A stretch of 64,000 nucleotides of DNA from Streptomyces sp. NRRL F-2580 (GCF_000720115.1 NZ_JOIR01000033.1:60877-124876), one strand, 5' to 3'. Counted from the first letter of the stretch, positions 49,411-59,108 are shown. The notes: generated by a model from the letters alone, not told the origin. Numbers and translations: made by a program.

Positions 49411-51174
49411 ATGTCGAACGCCGACCGCGCCGTGCTGGGCCCGCTGGGACCGAACGATCCGCAGGAGATAGCCGGTTACCGGCTGCTGGCCAAGATCGGC
49501 GAAGGCGGTATGGGCTCCGTCTACTTCTCCCGGACCCGGGGGAACCAGCCGGTCGCGCTGAAGGTCATCCGGCGCGAGTTCGCCCAGGAGCCGGACTTCC
49601 GGGCCCGGTTCGAGCACGAGGTGCAGGCGGCCCGCCGGGTGCAGGGCTACCACATCGTGCCGGTCCTCGACCACGACACCAGCGGCGAACAGCCCTGGCT
49701 GGCCACGGCGTTCGTGCCGGGTCTGCCGCTCGACGAGGCCCTCGCCGCCCACGGTCCGCTGCCGCTGCCCGCCGTGTTCCAGCTGATCGGCTGCACCGCG
49801 CAGGCGCTGCACTCCGTACACGCCGCCTCGGTGGTGCACCGCGACCTCAAGCCCAGCAACATCCTGCTCGGTTCGAACGGTCCCTGGGTGATCGACTTCG
49901 GGATCGCGCGGGCCACCGACACCACCCAGCTGACCCGCAGCGGCGGGTTCATCGGGACCCCGCAGTACATGTCGCCCGAGCACGCGCTCGGCAAGCAGGT
50001 CACTCCGGCCACCGACATCTTCGCGCTGGGTCTGATCGCCGCCGTCGTGGCCACCGGTCGGCACCCGTACGGCGACGGGGCGGGCATCTCGATCGCCGCC
50101 TCGATAGCCAACACCCCGCAGCAGGCGCCGGACCTGAGCGGTTACCCGGACGCGCTGCGGCCGCTGCTGGAGCGCTGCCTGGCCGCCGATCCCGAGAAGC
50201 GGCCCCTGCCCGCCGAGATCGCCGAGTGGTGCCGGAAGTCCGCGGGCCGCGAGCTGCGCGATTTCACGGACTGGCTGCCCGCACCGGTCGCCGCGGCGAT
50301 CGCGCGGCGCGAGGAGGCGGCCCGGACGCCCCCGCAGCCGGCGTACACCCCGACCCATGCCCCCGAGCCGGCCCGGCCGGCCTACGCCCCCACGCAGGCC
50401 TCCGGACCGGCCCACCCGGCGTACGCTCCGACGCAGGGGCCGGTGGGCGGTCCTGCGCGGTCCCCCGTGTACGGCGCCCCCACGAGCCCCGCCTACGCCG
50501 CGCCCGCTGCCGCCGCCCCGGCGGCCCCCGCGCCCACCGGCCGCGGCCGGCTGCCGCTGGCCGTCGGCGCGGGGGTCCTGGCGGTGGCGCTGATCGCCGG
50601 CGGCACCTGGTACCTCACGCGGGAGGACGGCGGCGGGGCGACCGCGAACGCCGGCAAGCAGAAGACGGCGGACCAGCCGAAGGACGCCGCCCCGGCCTCG
50701 CAGCCGAGCGGCTCCGCGGCGGCGCCCCAGGCCTCGGCCCCGGGTCCTGCCTACACCGCCGTCTTCAAGGACAAGCCGCTGAAGCTGCTGGCGGGCCGGG
50801 AGTTCGGCAAGGTCTACGACGTCGACCTGGACTTCCCCAAGGTCGCCTTGACCGGGGAGATCGGCTGGAAGGACCAGGAGCTGGCGATGGGCTTCAGTGA
50901 CGTCAAGAGCAGCACCCCCTTCGGGAAGAGCAAGGGTGCCACGCCCGAACAGTGCGAGACCGGGGCGGCCACCAATCCGATCCCCGACAGGCTGCCGAGC
51001 TCGGACCTCTCCGGCGCGGACAGCGCCATCGTCAAGGGCGACCTGCTGTGCACGGTCACGTCCAAGGGCAACCTGGCCATGGTCAAGATCGTCGCCGTGG
51101 AGCCGTCGACCAGCACGCAGTACACCGTCCCCACCTACCTCACCGAAGTGACGCTCTGGAAGCGCCAGTCCTGA
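49411..51174 (+). CDS. Transmembrane Ser/Thr protein kinase
   Basis: A 587-aa PknB-like kinase. The kinase domain spans about residues 20-285: IGEGGMGSVYFSRT, VALKVI, SVVHRDLKPSNILLG, DFGIARATD and GTPQYMSPEHALG. A Pro/Ala/Tyr repeat linker (PAYTPTHAPEPARPAYAPTQ type) leads to a single membrane helix (LPLAVGAGVLAVALIAGGTW). An extracellular domain of about 180 residues follows, including AVFKDKPLKLLAGREF and two Cys (EQCETG, LLCTVT) that could form a disulphide. Start ATG 49411 with GAGGGG upstream; ATG 49405 is also possible. The outer domain probably senses an unknown ligand. Confidence 0.92.
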   Translation: MSNADRAVLGPLGPNDPQEIAGYRLLAKIGEGGMGSVYFSRTRGNQPVALKVIRREFAQEPDFRARFEHEVQAARRVQGYHIVPVLDHDTSGEQPWLATAFVPGLPLDEALAAHGPLPLPAVFQLIGCTAQALHSVHAASVVHRDLKPSNILLGSNGPWVIDFGIARATDTTQLTRSGGFIGTPQYMSPEHALGKQVTPATDIFALGLIAAVVATGRHPYGDGAGISIAASIANTPQQAPDLSGYPDALRPLLERCLAADPEKRPLPAEIAEWCRKSAGRELRDFTDWLPAPVAAAIARREEAARTPPQPAYTPTHAPEPARPAYAPTQASGPAHPAYAPTQGPVGGPARSPVYGAPTSPAYAAPAAAAPAAPAPTGRGRLPLAVGAGVLAVALIAGGTWYLTREDGGGATANAGKQKTADQPKDAAPASQPSGSAAAPQASAPGPAYTAVFKDKPLKLLAGREFGKVYDVDLDFPKVALTGEIGWKDQELAMGFSDVKSSTPFGKSKGATPEQCETGAATNPIPDRLPSSDLSGADSAIVKGDLLCTVTSKGNLAMVKIVAVEPSTSTQYTVPTYLTEVTLWKRQS

Positions 51175-51185
51175 GGAGGCGGGAC

Positions 51186-51213
51186 CGGCTACTCAGAGAA
51201 GTCTGAGTAGCCG
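51186..51213. promoter_or_regulatory. 12-bp perfect inverted repeat
   Basis: CGGCTACTCAGA-GAAG-TCTGAGTAGCCG, beginning 12 nt after the kinase stop and ending 41 nt before the next start. It could terminate the kinase transcript or be an operator for the small membrane protein; the AT-richer core is unlike the other GC-only terminators in this window. Confidence 0.5.
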
Positions 51214-51254
51214 CCCCCGGGTGTGCCGGTCGCCCTCCGCCTAGCCTGCTGCCC

Positions 51255-51593
51255 ATGAGTTCCACGCAGCAGGCCGTCACACCGGCCCACGAGGCACAAC
51301 CGCGGTCCACAGGCATGGGGTCACTGCTCCTGGGCATCGCCGCGGTCGGGGCGATCGGCTGCCCGTTCCTGCCGGAGGCCGTCCCGCCCCCGATCCGCGT
51401 CGTGCCCCTCTACCTCGTTGTGCCCCTCGGCATCTGCGCGATCGTGTGGGGTCTTCCCGACCTGTGGCGTGCGCGGCGGGACGGGGTACCGGCGCCGGTC
51501 GGGGCCCGCATCGGGGTCCCGCTCGGTGCGGTGGCCCTCGTGATCGTGGCCGTGGCGCTGGTCTGGGTCACCTTCTTCCTCCACATCGGGTGA
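51255..51593 (+). CDS. Small three-TM membrane protein
   Basis: A 112-aa protein with three hydrophobic segments (LLLGIAAVGAIGCPFL, RVVPLYLVVPLGICAIVWGL, VALVIVAVALVWVTFFL) and a basic loop DLWRARRDG between the second and third. No family recognised beyond a common Streptomyces membrane-protein type. TAGCCT at 51242-51247 lies 7 nt before the ATG with no ribosome site between, consistent with a leaderless mRNA. Confidence 0.65.
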   Translation: MSSTQQAVTPAHEAQPRSTGMGSLLLGIAAVGAIGCPFLPEAVPPPIRVVPLYLVVPLGICAIVWGLPDLWRARRDGVPAPVGARIGVPLGAVALVIVAVALVWVTFFLHIG

Positions 51594-51615
51594 CCGCGGC
51601 CGGCCGGCCTGTCGC

Positions 51616-52833
51616 TCAGCCGGCCGCGTCGAGCAGCAGCCTCGCGGCGACCATCGCCCCGTCGGCGTGGAACGCGGCGGCCACGGCGGTCGCCCGCGCA
51701 CGGGTCTCGGGGGCCAGGGCCGTCTTGAGCGCGGCCGAGAGGGACTCGAAGGCCGGGGTCGGACCGTCGTGTGCCGCGCCGATGCCGAGCTCGGCCACCC
51801 GGCCGGCGAAATACGGCTGGTCCGCCCCCTGGGGGACCACCACCTGGGGCGCGCCGGCCCAGGTGGCCGTCGTCGTCGTACCCGCGCCGCCGTGGTGCAC
51901 GACGGCGGCCGTACGGCGGAACAGCGCCTGGTGGTTGACCTCGCCGACGACGAAGCAGTCGTCCTGGTCGTCGGTCAGGGCCAGGTCGGCCCAGCCGCGG
52001 GAGAGGACGGCGCGGCAGCCCTGCGCGCGGATCGCCTCGACGGTCGCCCGGGCGACGCCCTCCGGATCACGCATCGGAATGCTGCCGAAGCCCACGTACA
52101 CCGGGGGCGTGCCGGAGTCGAGGAACGCCACCAGGTCAGCGGGGAGCGGGCGTTCGTCCGGCAGGACCCACGCGCCGGTCTGCACCACGTCGAGGTCCGC
52201 CGGCTGCTGCCAGGGGGCCAGGACCGGGTCGGCGGCGAGCCACGGGCGGTCGGTGAAGACGTGGTCGCGGACGTTGTCCACCGGCGGCAGGCCGATCGAT
52301 GTCCGGTGGGCGTTGATCGCCTCGCCGAACACCGCCTGGGCGTCCTCGATGTCGCGGTCCCACAGCTCCCGGTTGTCGGTCACGTCCTCCGGGAGCGGCC
52401 GGCCGGGCCGCGGCATCGGCGGGTGGTGCGGCGACGGCAGGCTCACCGGCTGGTAACTCGCGTACACATAGGGGATGTCCAGTTTCTCGGCGACGGCCTT
52501 CACGCCGGCCACGGCGGGCACGAGCCCGGTCGCGACCAGTACGTCGCACCCCTCGGCCGCCGCGCTGACGTTGTCGTAGAACGCGGCGACCAGATCGGCC
52601 GCCCGCCGGGGCACGCCACCGGGTGACGGCGGTGTCTTCCCGGTCACCAGTGCGCGCACCGACTGGCCCGTCGGCACCATCTCCACGCCGACCCCGGCCA
52701 GCCGCTTGGCGAACTCCTCGTCCGGCGGCGCGCACACCCTCACCTCCGCGCCGAGCTCCTGCAACCGCACCGCGAGACCCACCAGCGGCTCGACGCCGCC
52801 GCGCGAATCATAGGCCGACAGCAACACGCGCAT
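51616..52833 (-). CDS. GT1-family glycosyltransferase (UGT/MGT-like)
   Basis: A 405-aa GT-B fold enzyme of the type that glycosylates macrolides, glycopeptides or sterols. The N-terminus MRVLLSAYDSRGGVEPLVGLA is the usual acceptor-domain opening. The C-domain has VYVGFGSIPMRDPEG and the donor-binding signature (TAAVVHHGGAGTTTTATWAG, then VPQGADQPYFAGRVAELGIG). The His of the HHGGAGT motif is present. No aglycone pathway is adjacent, so the acceptor is unknown; detoxification by glycosylation is also possible. Confidence 0.9.
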   Translation of the reverse strand: MRVLLSAYDSRGGVEPLVGLAVRLQELGAEVRVCAPPDEEFAKRLAGVGVEMVPTGQSVRALVTGKTPPSPGGVPRRAADLVAAFYDNVSAAAEGCDVLVATGLVPAVAGVKAVAEKLDIPYVYASYQPVSLPSPHHPPMPRPGRPLPEDVTDNRELWDRDIEDAQAVFGEAINAHRTSIGLPPVDNVRDHVFTDRPWLAADPVLAPWQQPADLDVVQTGAWVLPDERPLPADLVAFLDSGTPPVYVGFGSIPMRDPEGVARATVEAIRAQGCRAVLSRGWADLALTDDQDDCFVVGEVNHQALFRRTAAVVHHGGAGTTTTATWAGAPQVVVPQGADQPYFAGRVAELGIGAAHDGPTPAFESLSAALKTALAPETRARATAVAAAFHADGAMVAARLLLDAAG

Positions 52834-52882
52834 TCCGTACTCCCCGTTCCGAAGACACTGACTACGGTGGGAGATTCTGCCC

Positions 52883-53335
52883 TCATGTTCCGGCGAAGAG
52901 GGAAACCACGATCAGGATCCCCAGGGCGGACAGTGCGGGCACCTGCAGCCGCCGGATGCGGGCCGTGGCGACGAGTGCCGGTCCGATCGCACAGATCAGC
53001 ACGAAGGGCCACGTGAGCTGCAGGCTGGGGCTTCCGGGGGCGTACAGCCAGTCGCCCGAGCGCAGCAGGACGTACGCCATCAGCACGAGGCAGACCGGGA
53101 CGCTGACCTGCAGGGGGCGGACCTGGGAGATCCACAGGCCCACCGGCACGAGCACGAGGACGATCGCGACGGCCAGGCCGAGGGCGTACAGCGGGTAGTA
53201 CGTGATGCAGACGCTCGGCGTGTCCTTGCACATTTTCGCGTCTTCACGGAAGCCCCAATTCCATATGCCGGAGACGGTGATTCCGGTCAGCGCCCCGGTG
53301 GCCGCCGCACCGGCCGCGCGCGCGAGTTCCCGCAT
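52883..53335 (-). CDS. Four-TM membrane protein, unknown
   Basis: A 150-aa protein with about four hydrophobic spans (TYYPLYALGLAVAIVLVLVP, VCLVLMAYVLL, WPFVLICAIGPAL, ALSALGILIVVSLFA) and a short loop with two Cys (AKMCKDTPSVCIT) between the N-terminus and the first long span, probably outside. Family unknown. It lies between the glycosyltransferase and the SGNH hydrolase genes, all on the minus strand. Confidence 0.6.
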   Translation of the reverse strand: MRELARAAGAAATGALTGITVSGIWNWGFREDAKMCKDTPSVCITYYPLYALGLAVAIVLVLVPVGLWISQVRPLQVSVPVCLVLMAYVLLRSGDWLYAPGSPSLQLTWPFVLICAIGPALVATARIRRLQVPALSALGILIVVSLFAGT

Positions 53336-53415
53336 GGGTCCGCCTTTCGAGGGGAAGGTGCCCGAGGCCGAGTGCGGCCCCGGGCACCGGTGGAGCGGGG
53401 GGGGCCGTCAGAACG

Positions 53416-56400
53416 TCACGGCTTCAGAGCGTCGTTGAGGACTCCGGCGTAGATTGCGGCGCCCGTGGTCTTGGGATGGAATCCCTGCGCTGAAACCGGA
53501 TCGCCCGGCTTGTCGCTCGGCGTCTTGTCGTTGACGATACCGTGGATGGTTTCCGGGGTCCCGCAGATTCCCTTTCCGTTGAAGGCGATTCTGGGATCCG
53601 CGAACACCACCCGGACTCCGGCCGCGCGGGCGTCGGCCGCGGCATTGCCCATCTCGGTCGCCATGGTGTTGGTCACGGTCCCGAAATCCGCGTACTCGGC
53701 GCTGTTGACGAACGGGGCGCCGGCACAGTTCACACCGTTGGAGAACAACATGGGATATCCCATGAGAACGATCTTCGCGTTGGGTGCCCGCAGTGCGATC
53801 TCCTTGAGGGTGGTCACGATGGACGGGCGGACCTTCGTCGCCAGGGTCTTCGGGACGGACGTCCTCATCGCCTCGCTCTCCCCGTCGAGCGGATCGTCGA
53901 AGCAGTTGGAGGTCGGGAAGGTCAGGAGCATGCACTTCTTGATCACATCGGAGTACCCCGCGTCGTTGCCGCCGATGGACAGGGTGACGAGCGTGGTGTT
54001 GCTGTCGAGGTATCCCTTGTCCAGTTGGGGCAGCTCCCCGTACGAGGACCCGCCCTTCTTCCCCCAGGCGTTCGTGGGACCTTCACCGTTTCCGGACAGG
54101 ATCTGGTGGGTTCTCGCACCGGAACAGGCGATGAACTGGAGGTCGATGCTGCCCGAGTCCCCCCAGGCGTCGGCCCGCGTCCCGAAGGTCCGCCCGATGC
54201 CGGAGTCGTAGGGTGCGCCGGCCTGACGGATCCAGGCGTTCTTCGAGCGGTGGCAGGCGTTGCGCGCCGAGCCCTGGTCGCCGCCGTAGTCGGTCTCCGG
54301 GTAGTAGTCGCCGCCACCGGTGACCGAGGCTCCTTCGCCGGAGGAGTAGGAGTCGCCCATCGCCACGATCATGTGCTCGGGCTTGGCCGCCAGCGGCTGG
54401 ACGGCCACGGCGTCCCAGGCGATGTCCTCGTCCCCGGTTCCGTCCTGGGCGATGGAGTCGAGTTTGATCTGCGGAACGCCGTTGAACTGGAAGACGCCGA
54501 TCGAGACCCACTTGTTGGATCTGATGCGTTGCGGGACGGCCCGGAAGGAGGCGCCGCTCCCGGTGTAGACCTGGTATCTGGCCTGCCGGGTGTGGGCTCC
54601 GTGGTCGGGTATGTGCACCATCACCCGGGCCCATTGGTTCAGGCTCTTGTTCAGGGTCCAGGTGCCGGTGATCTTGAGGCGTTCGCCCTTCACGTCGGAC
54701 GCACGGGTGTGGCCGAAGTAGAAGTGGCCGCCGAAGCCGGCGCCCAGCTGGTGCAGGTCCACCTTGGAGGGGTACACGCTCTCGCCGGAGGACTTGGAGA
54801 AGGTCATGCCGAAGCTGCCCTGGTTGGTCCAGGGCCTCCCGCAGTTGGGGCGTACGGATGGGGTGCCGTCCGGCACGTCATCGATGATCAGCGCGTTCGA
54901 GGGCAGTCCCGAGGTCGAGCAGTTCGGCGCGTACGGCGTGCCGTCTGCCTCCTCCGGGTAGGTGGAGTTGAAGCGGATGAACTCGAACCCGCAGGAGGCG
55001 GAGCAGTCTTCCTTCCAGGTGGCCGGTCCGGACCACCAGCACTTGAAGTCCGCGCGCCCACAGGGGCCGGAGGTGGTGGTGTCGTTCGTCGCCGTGTCAC
55101 CGATCTTCGCCGGGTTGCAGCTGTTGGCCGCGGTGCAGAAGAGGTTCTCCGGCGGCTTCACGTGCGCGCGGTTGTACTTCGCGCTTCCCGGGGCGTCCAC
55201 CGGGGCGGCGGTGCCGTTCCAGTAGGAGGCGATGAAGGCGGGCACCATCTTGCCCGGGGACTCCAGGAAGGACGGCGGGTGCGCGGCGAAGCCCAGTACC
55301 TTCTCCGGGTAGGGCCAGAGCTGCGGGCGGGCCGCGGCGCTGGCGTCCTCGTCGCCGTTCCAGTTCTCCAGGAACGGCGGGCGGGCCGCGTCCCACTCGG
55401 GGTTGGCCGGGTTGTTGAACCAGCCCAATCCCCAGGGTTCACCTGCCGCGCCCTGGGGGTGGAAACCGGAGTTGTACGCCCACAGGGCGAAGTACCAGTT
55501 CTCCAGCTTCGCCGGGTTGGCGTTGTTGAGCTTCATCCCGGCGTTGTAGGTCTCGTTCCACTTCTCGATCAGGATCTGCAGGCCGGCGGAGATGTTCGCG
55601 GTGTAGTCGAGCGCCACCGCGCGCTGCGTCTGGTACGGCCAGGCGGCCCCGCCGTGGCCGTCCTCCCGGCCGGCCATCCGCATGTGGTCGGTGACCTGCG
55701 TGATGCCGTAACCACAGTCGGCCTCGGCGAAGTTGACGTCCCAGTCGTTGGCGTCGGTGCCGTCGTAGTAGTCGATGCCGTAGTAGTTGCCGATCAGCGG
55801 GTTGCCGGTGACACCGGGGACGGTGCTGCGCGCCGCCTGCCACATGTTCGACTCTTGGGTGGTGATGCCCAGGAGCACCTGGGCCGGCACCCTGCCGCCC
55901 CCCTCGAGCGGCGGGTTGAGGAAGAGCGACTGCGGCATGTACGCCGGCATGCCCAGGTTCTTCCAGTTCGCCGGGCGCTCGATGTGCGTGTTGAGGAACC
56001 CGGTGACGGCCTGGTCCGCGGCCCACTCCACCTGGCGCGGCTTGGGCTGCATGGCCTGGTTGCGGGGGTCGTTGCGGGGAACGGAACAGGTCCGGTCCGA
56101 CTCCACGATCTCGGTGGGCGAGCTCGCGGCGGCCGCGGCCGCTGCCGAGGCGGTGGCCTCGGCCGTCGACTTGGCTCCGGACGGGGCCGCGGGATCGGCA
56201 CCCTTGGCCGTCTTGCGGCCGGCGGCGGGAGCGGGGTCGCGGCCCTGCTTCCAGCTGTCGGGGATCACCGCGAGCGGGTCGGCCGTGAAGCCGACCTTCT
56301 TCTTGGTGTCGAGTACGGACAGCTCGATCTTCACGGGCCGTGCGTCGAGGGCCGACTCGGGCTGGAGGGTGGAGTCCTTGACGTCGGCCCATTCGGTGCG

Positions 56401-57432
56401 CTGGACCACGGCCTTGCCGCCCGTCGAGACCAGCGCGTCCTTGGGGGAGCCCGGCAGGGACTTCACCCGGGCGGGCAGCGATTTGGCCGCCTTGGCGTCG
56501 CCGGTGATGTAGACGTCGCCGCCGGCCCGGACGAGGCCGGTGTGGGTCAGCGGCCCCTCCCCCAGGGTGCTCGTCTTGCCGCCGGCCACGCGCCGCACCT
56601 GGGTGGTGCCTCGGTCTGCGGCCGACTTCCGCGGTTGCTGGTCGAGGAAGGTGATGCCGCCGTCGGCGTCGGGGCTCAGCCGGTAGGGCACGGAGGCGGT
56701 GCGGGCCAGCGTCCGGCTGCGGCCCTGAGCGTCGATCTTGACGATCTGCGCCCCGTTCGCCGCGACGACCGCCCCGTCCACGGGCACGCCCGAGGTGACC
56801 TGACCGGTGACCTCGACCGGTGTGGCGAGCTTGGCGGTGACCGCGTCCACGCTCACCAGCCGGGTGCCGCTCTTGTCGTCACCGCCGGACTGGGTGAACA
56901 CGGCGCTCTCCCCCGTGCCGCAGCCCGGGTTGTAGTACGAGAGCGAGGCGCGCAGGTCCAGCTTGGTCACCTTGCCGGTGTCCAGCTCGACCACGGCCGT
57001 GAACGCGCCGCGTGCCATGAGCTGCGGCTTGTTGGTGAACGTGCGCGGGGCGTACACGACGACGGCCCGCCTGCCGGAGCCCGTGACGCACGCGTTGCCG
57101 ATCCAGGCGTCGGCGTCCAGACCGGGCTCGGCGAGCGAGGCGACGGTCTTCCACGCGTACCCGGCGTTCTCGTTCGCCGTGAGGATGTGGAACCCCTGGG
57201 CGTCCGACGTGGTCGTCCACGCCAGGTCGCCGGAGTTCTGCCACCCCTTGCCCAGCACCTTCTCGCGGTCGGCCGAGGGAACGGACGACTTGTCGGTCTC
57301 TGGAGCGGGCGAGCCCGCGGCGGACGACGGCACCGACTCGGCCGCGATCGCGGGCAGCTGCAGCAGCCCCGCTCCCAACGATGTGGCCACCAGACCGACG
57401 AGTAACGCAGATATGCGTCTACTTCGTTTCAC
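53416..57432 (-). CDS. Giant secreted lysozyme-like / SGNH-hydrolase fusion
   Basis: A 1,338-aa exported protein. GTG start at 57432 with AGGAG 7-8 nt upstream; signal peptide ISALLVGLVATSLGAGLLQL then PAIAAES. Residues about 60-400 form a beta-rich, probably propeller-like region. An Ala-rich linker (about 430-460) leads to a lysozyme/transglycosylase-like domain (about 480-680: LLGITTQESNMWQAARS with candidate catalytic Glu, FAEADCGYGITQVTDHMR, WYFALWAYNSGF). A Cys-rich middle and a jelly-roll-like part precede a C-terminal SGNH/GDSL esterase (about 1020-1338: GDSYSSGEG, LSIGGNDAGYSD, HPKTTGA). Acts outside the cell, probably on wall or polymer esters. Fusion of a wall-lysin-like and an esterase domain is notable. 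Confidence 0.85.
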   Translation of the reverse strand: MKRSRRISALLVGLVATSLGAGLLQLPAIAAESVPSSAAGSPAPETDKSSVPSADREKVLGKGWQNSGDLAWTTTSDAQGFHILTANENAGYAWKTVASLAEPGLDADAWIGNACVTGSGRRAVVVYAPRTFTNKPQLMARGAFTAVVELDTGKVTKLDLRASLSYYNPGCGTGESAVFTQSGGDDKSGTRLVSVDAVTAKLATPVEVTGQVTSGVPVDGAVVAANGAQIVKIDAQGRSRTLARTASVPYRLSPDADGGITFLDQQPRKSAADRGTTQVRRVAGGKTSTLGEGPLTHTGLVRAGGDVYITGDAKAAKSLPARVKSLPGSPKDALVSTGGKAVVQRTEWADVKDSTLQPESALDARPVKIELSVLDTKKKVGFTADPLAVIPDSWKQGRDPAPAAGRKTAKGADPAAPSGAKSTAEATASAAAAAAASSPTEIVESDRTCSVPRNDPRNQAMQPKPRQVEWAADQAVTGFLNTHIERPANWKNLGMPAYMPQSLFLNPPLEGGGRVPAQVLLGITTQESNMWQAARSTVPGVTGNPLIGNYYGIDYYDGTDANDWDVNFAEADCGYGITQVTDHMRMAGREDGHGGAAWPYQTQRAVALDYTANISAGLQILIEKWNETYNAGMKLNNANPAKLENWYFALWAYNSGFHPQGAAGEPWGLGWFNNPANPEWDAARPPFLENWNGDEDASAAARPQLWPYPEKVLGFAAHPPSFLESPGKMVPAFIASYWNGTAAPVDAPGSAKYNRAHVKPPENLFCTAANSCNPAKIGDTATNDTTTSGPCGRADFKCWWSGPATWKEDCSASCGFEFIRFNSTYPEEADGTPYAPNCSTSGLPSNALIIDDVPDGTPSVRPNCGRPWTNQGSFGMTFSKSSGESVYPSKVDLHQLGAGFGGHFYFGHTRASDVKGERLKITGTWTLNKSLNQWARVMVHIPDHGAHTRQARYQVYTGSGASFRAVPQRIRSNKWVSIGVFQFNGVPQIKLDSIAQDGTGDEDIAWDAVAVQPLAAKPEHMIVAMGDSYSSGEGASVTGGGDYYPETDYGGDQGSARNACHRSKNAWIRQAGAPYDSGIGRTFGTRADAWGDSGSIDLQFIACSGARTHQILSGNGEGPTNAWGKKGGSSYGELPQLDKGYLDSNTTLVTLSIGGNDAGYSDVIKKCMLLTFPTSNCFDDPLDGESEAMRTSVPKTLATKVRPSIVTTLKEIALRAPNAKIVLMGYPMLFSNGVNCAGAPFVNSAEYADFGTVTNTMATEMGNAAADARAAGVRVVFADPRIAFNGKGICGTPETIHGIVNDKTPSDKPGDPVSAQGFHPKTTGAAIYAGVLNDALKP

Positions 57433-57526
57433 TGCATCTCCTGAACTAAATGTGACAAAACCTCGGACGGCGTCAACTGGCGCCGACCGCACGGACTTTA
57501 CGTGTGCGGCCTGTCGTCACGTCAAG

Positions 57527-57547
57527 GAATATTTGACGCAGATATTC
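57527..57547. promoter_or_regulatory. Inverted repeat in the 57433-57842 spacer
   Basis: GAATAT-N9-ATATTC, in an AT-richer patch of the 410-bp divergent spacer between the SGNH hydrolase and the AOC-like gene. The spacer also has an unpaired GGAGGAG near 57646-57652 without a following start. No gene, riboswitch or terminator was recognised in the rest of it. Confidence 0.35.
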
Positions 57548-57842
57548 GTCCGGTGAATTCCGGTTGTGAAGACGCTTGCACTTGCGGGGAAGCCGCTTCC
57601 GTTCACCCATACGAAATGGAACCCGGAAAGGGAATTCACCCTGTAAATCGGAGGAGATTCAGACCGGCTGAAAAGGACCGGCCGGGCGGACCGTCCCACG
57701 CCCGGGTTGGTCCGATCGGTCGGATCTGCCGGTGGGTCGCACGCGGACGTTCCGGGCGGCGGCCGAACCGAGGCTATGAAGGTCATCACATGACGTGTTC
57801 GTCATCTGACCATCCAGGAGCATCGACCTCAGGAGCCGCACG

Positions 57843-58349
57843 ATGCGCCCCATCAGAGCAGCCTGTCTCGGCACGGCCACGGCGCTGGTCGCCCTTCTCG
57901 CCTGCGCCCCCGTCGCGGCCGCCGCCGCGACGGACCCCCATCCCACCCACGACAAGGGCAAACACCGGGTCATCACGCTCACCGGCGAGCTCAGGCAGCA
58001 GACGCGCTTCCCCGTCAGCCCCAACGGCCCCTCCCAGGGCGACCGGACCGCCTTCCGCTCGGAGCTCTTCGACCAGAACCACAACAGCATCGGCGAGACC
58101 AACGGCACCTGCACCACCACCCGGGCCGTCGACGGCGGCGCGGAGGAATGCGTCGTGACCTACACCCTCCCGGGCGGCCAGATCTCCGTGCAGGGGACGG
58201 TCTTCGGCCATCTCAACGCGGGGCCTCCCCCTTCGTTCGACAACGGGATCACCGGCGGCACCGGGGAATTCGACCGCGCCCGCGGCTCGGTCCACGCCGA
58301 CACGATCGGTACGGGCGTGAGGCGCTTCACCATCGACCTCTACCTCTGA
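57843..58349 (+). CDS. Secreted AOC-like/dirigent-type barrel protein
   Basis: A 168-aa protein. Signal peptide ACLGTATALVALLACAPVAA then AAAATDP. The mature part fits the allene-oxide-cyclase-like beta barrel: VITLTGELRQQTRFPV, GDRTAFRSELFDQNHNSIGE, CTTTRAVDGGAEECVVTYTL, GGQISVQGTVFG, ITGGTGEFDRARGSV. Two Cys (GTC, EEC) probably form a disulphide. No enzymatic activity is known for most bacterial members. Confidence 0.8.
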   Translation: MRPIRAACLGTATALVALLACAPVAAAAATDPHPTHDKGKHRVITLTGELRQQTRFPVSPNGPSQGDRTAFRSELFDQNHNSIGETNGTCTTTRAVDGGAEECVVTYTLPGGQISVQGTVFGHLNAGPPPSFDNGITGGTGEFDRARGSVHADTIGTGVRRFTIDLYL

Positions 58350-58400
58350 CGGACCCTGCCCCCGCCCGGTGAGAGGGCCGACCTGTCCACGGCCGGAGCC

Positions 58401-59108
58401 CTAGGAGGGGGACGCTCCCACGGCGGCTTCCGGGCGGGCCGCCGGGAGGGTCGACGGAAGGGCCGCCGGGAGGGCGAAGGCCTCGGCCGGCAATTCGTAC
58501 GAACGCTGCCGGTCGGCCGGGTCGGACGTGAGGGTGTTGACGACCAGCTCGTCCACCCCGTGCGTCCCGGCGAGGGCCGTCAGTACGGAGTGCACCTGCT
58601 CGGGCGCCCCGGACACGAGGGCGGTGCACCTTGGCCCGCTCCAGCTCGGCGCCCGTCCACCGGTGGCGGCGCGTGGTCTCGTACGACGGCAGCGGGGCGT
58701 CCTGGCCGAGGTCCATGCGGGCGGGCGCGCCACAGCAGCAGGCTCTGGGCCAGTTCCTCGGCGCGGCCTGCACTGTCCGCGCTCACCACGCGCACCGCCA
58801 GCGCACCGGCCGCCCGGCGGCCGGTGCCGCCCGGAACTCGGCTCCTTCGCCGGTTCGTAGCGCGGCAGCAGCACGTCGCCCGTCCCGATCCGCATCCGCG
58901 AGGTGTGGGCGAGCAGCGCCCCCGCGAGGATCTCCGGCGCGCTGCTCGCGAAGCCCGGGGGGCCGTGGTGCTCGGCGGCCCAGTACCGGGTGTAGCCGAG
59001 GTCCTCCGCGACGCGTGCGAGGTCCACGGAGGCGCGCAGCGCATGGTCCAGGGTATGGCCCTCGCCGACCGGGGTCTGGTCCAGCACGGACAGTCGCAGG
59101 TTCGTCAT
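58401..59108 (-). pseudogene. Broken LLM-class flavin monooxygenase
   Basis: The N-terminus is intact (MTNLRLSVLDQTPVGEGHTL, DLGYTRYWAAEHHG, SRMRIGTGDVLLPRYEPAKE) and matches luciferase-like monooxygenases. About 130 central residues of the barrel are then missing, and the rest continues across frames: VRVVSADSAGRAEELAQSLL in one, DAPLPSYETTRRHRWTGAEL in another, and VSGAPEQVHSVLTAL plus DELVVNTLTSDPADRQRSYE back in the first. At least two frameshifts and one large deletion, so it cannot make a working enzyme. Confidence 0.8.

Noticed and set aside
53542..57405. A 1,287-codon plus-strand frame opposite the SGNH hydrolase
   Set aside because: No start context or domain, Gly/Arg/Val-rich; the opposite strand holds a signal peptide and complete catalytic motifs.
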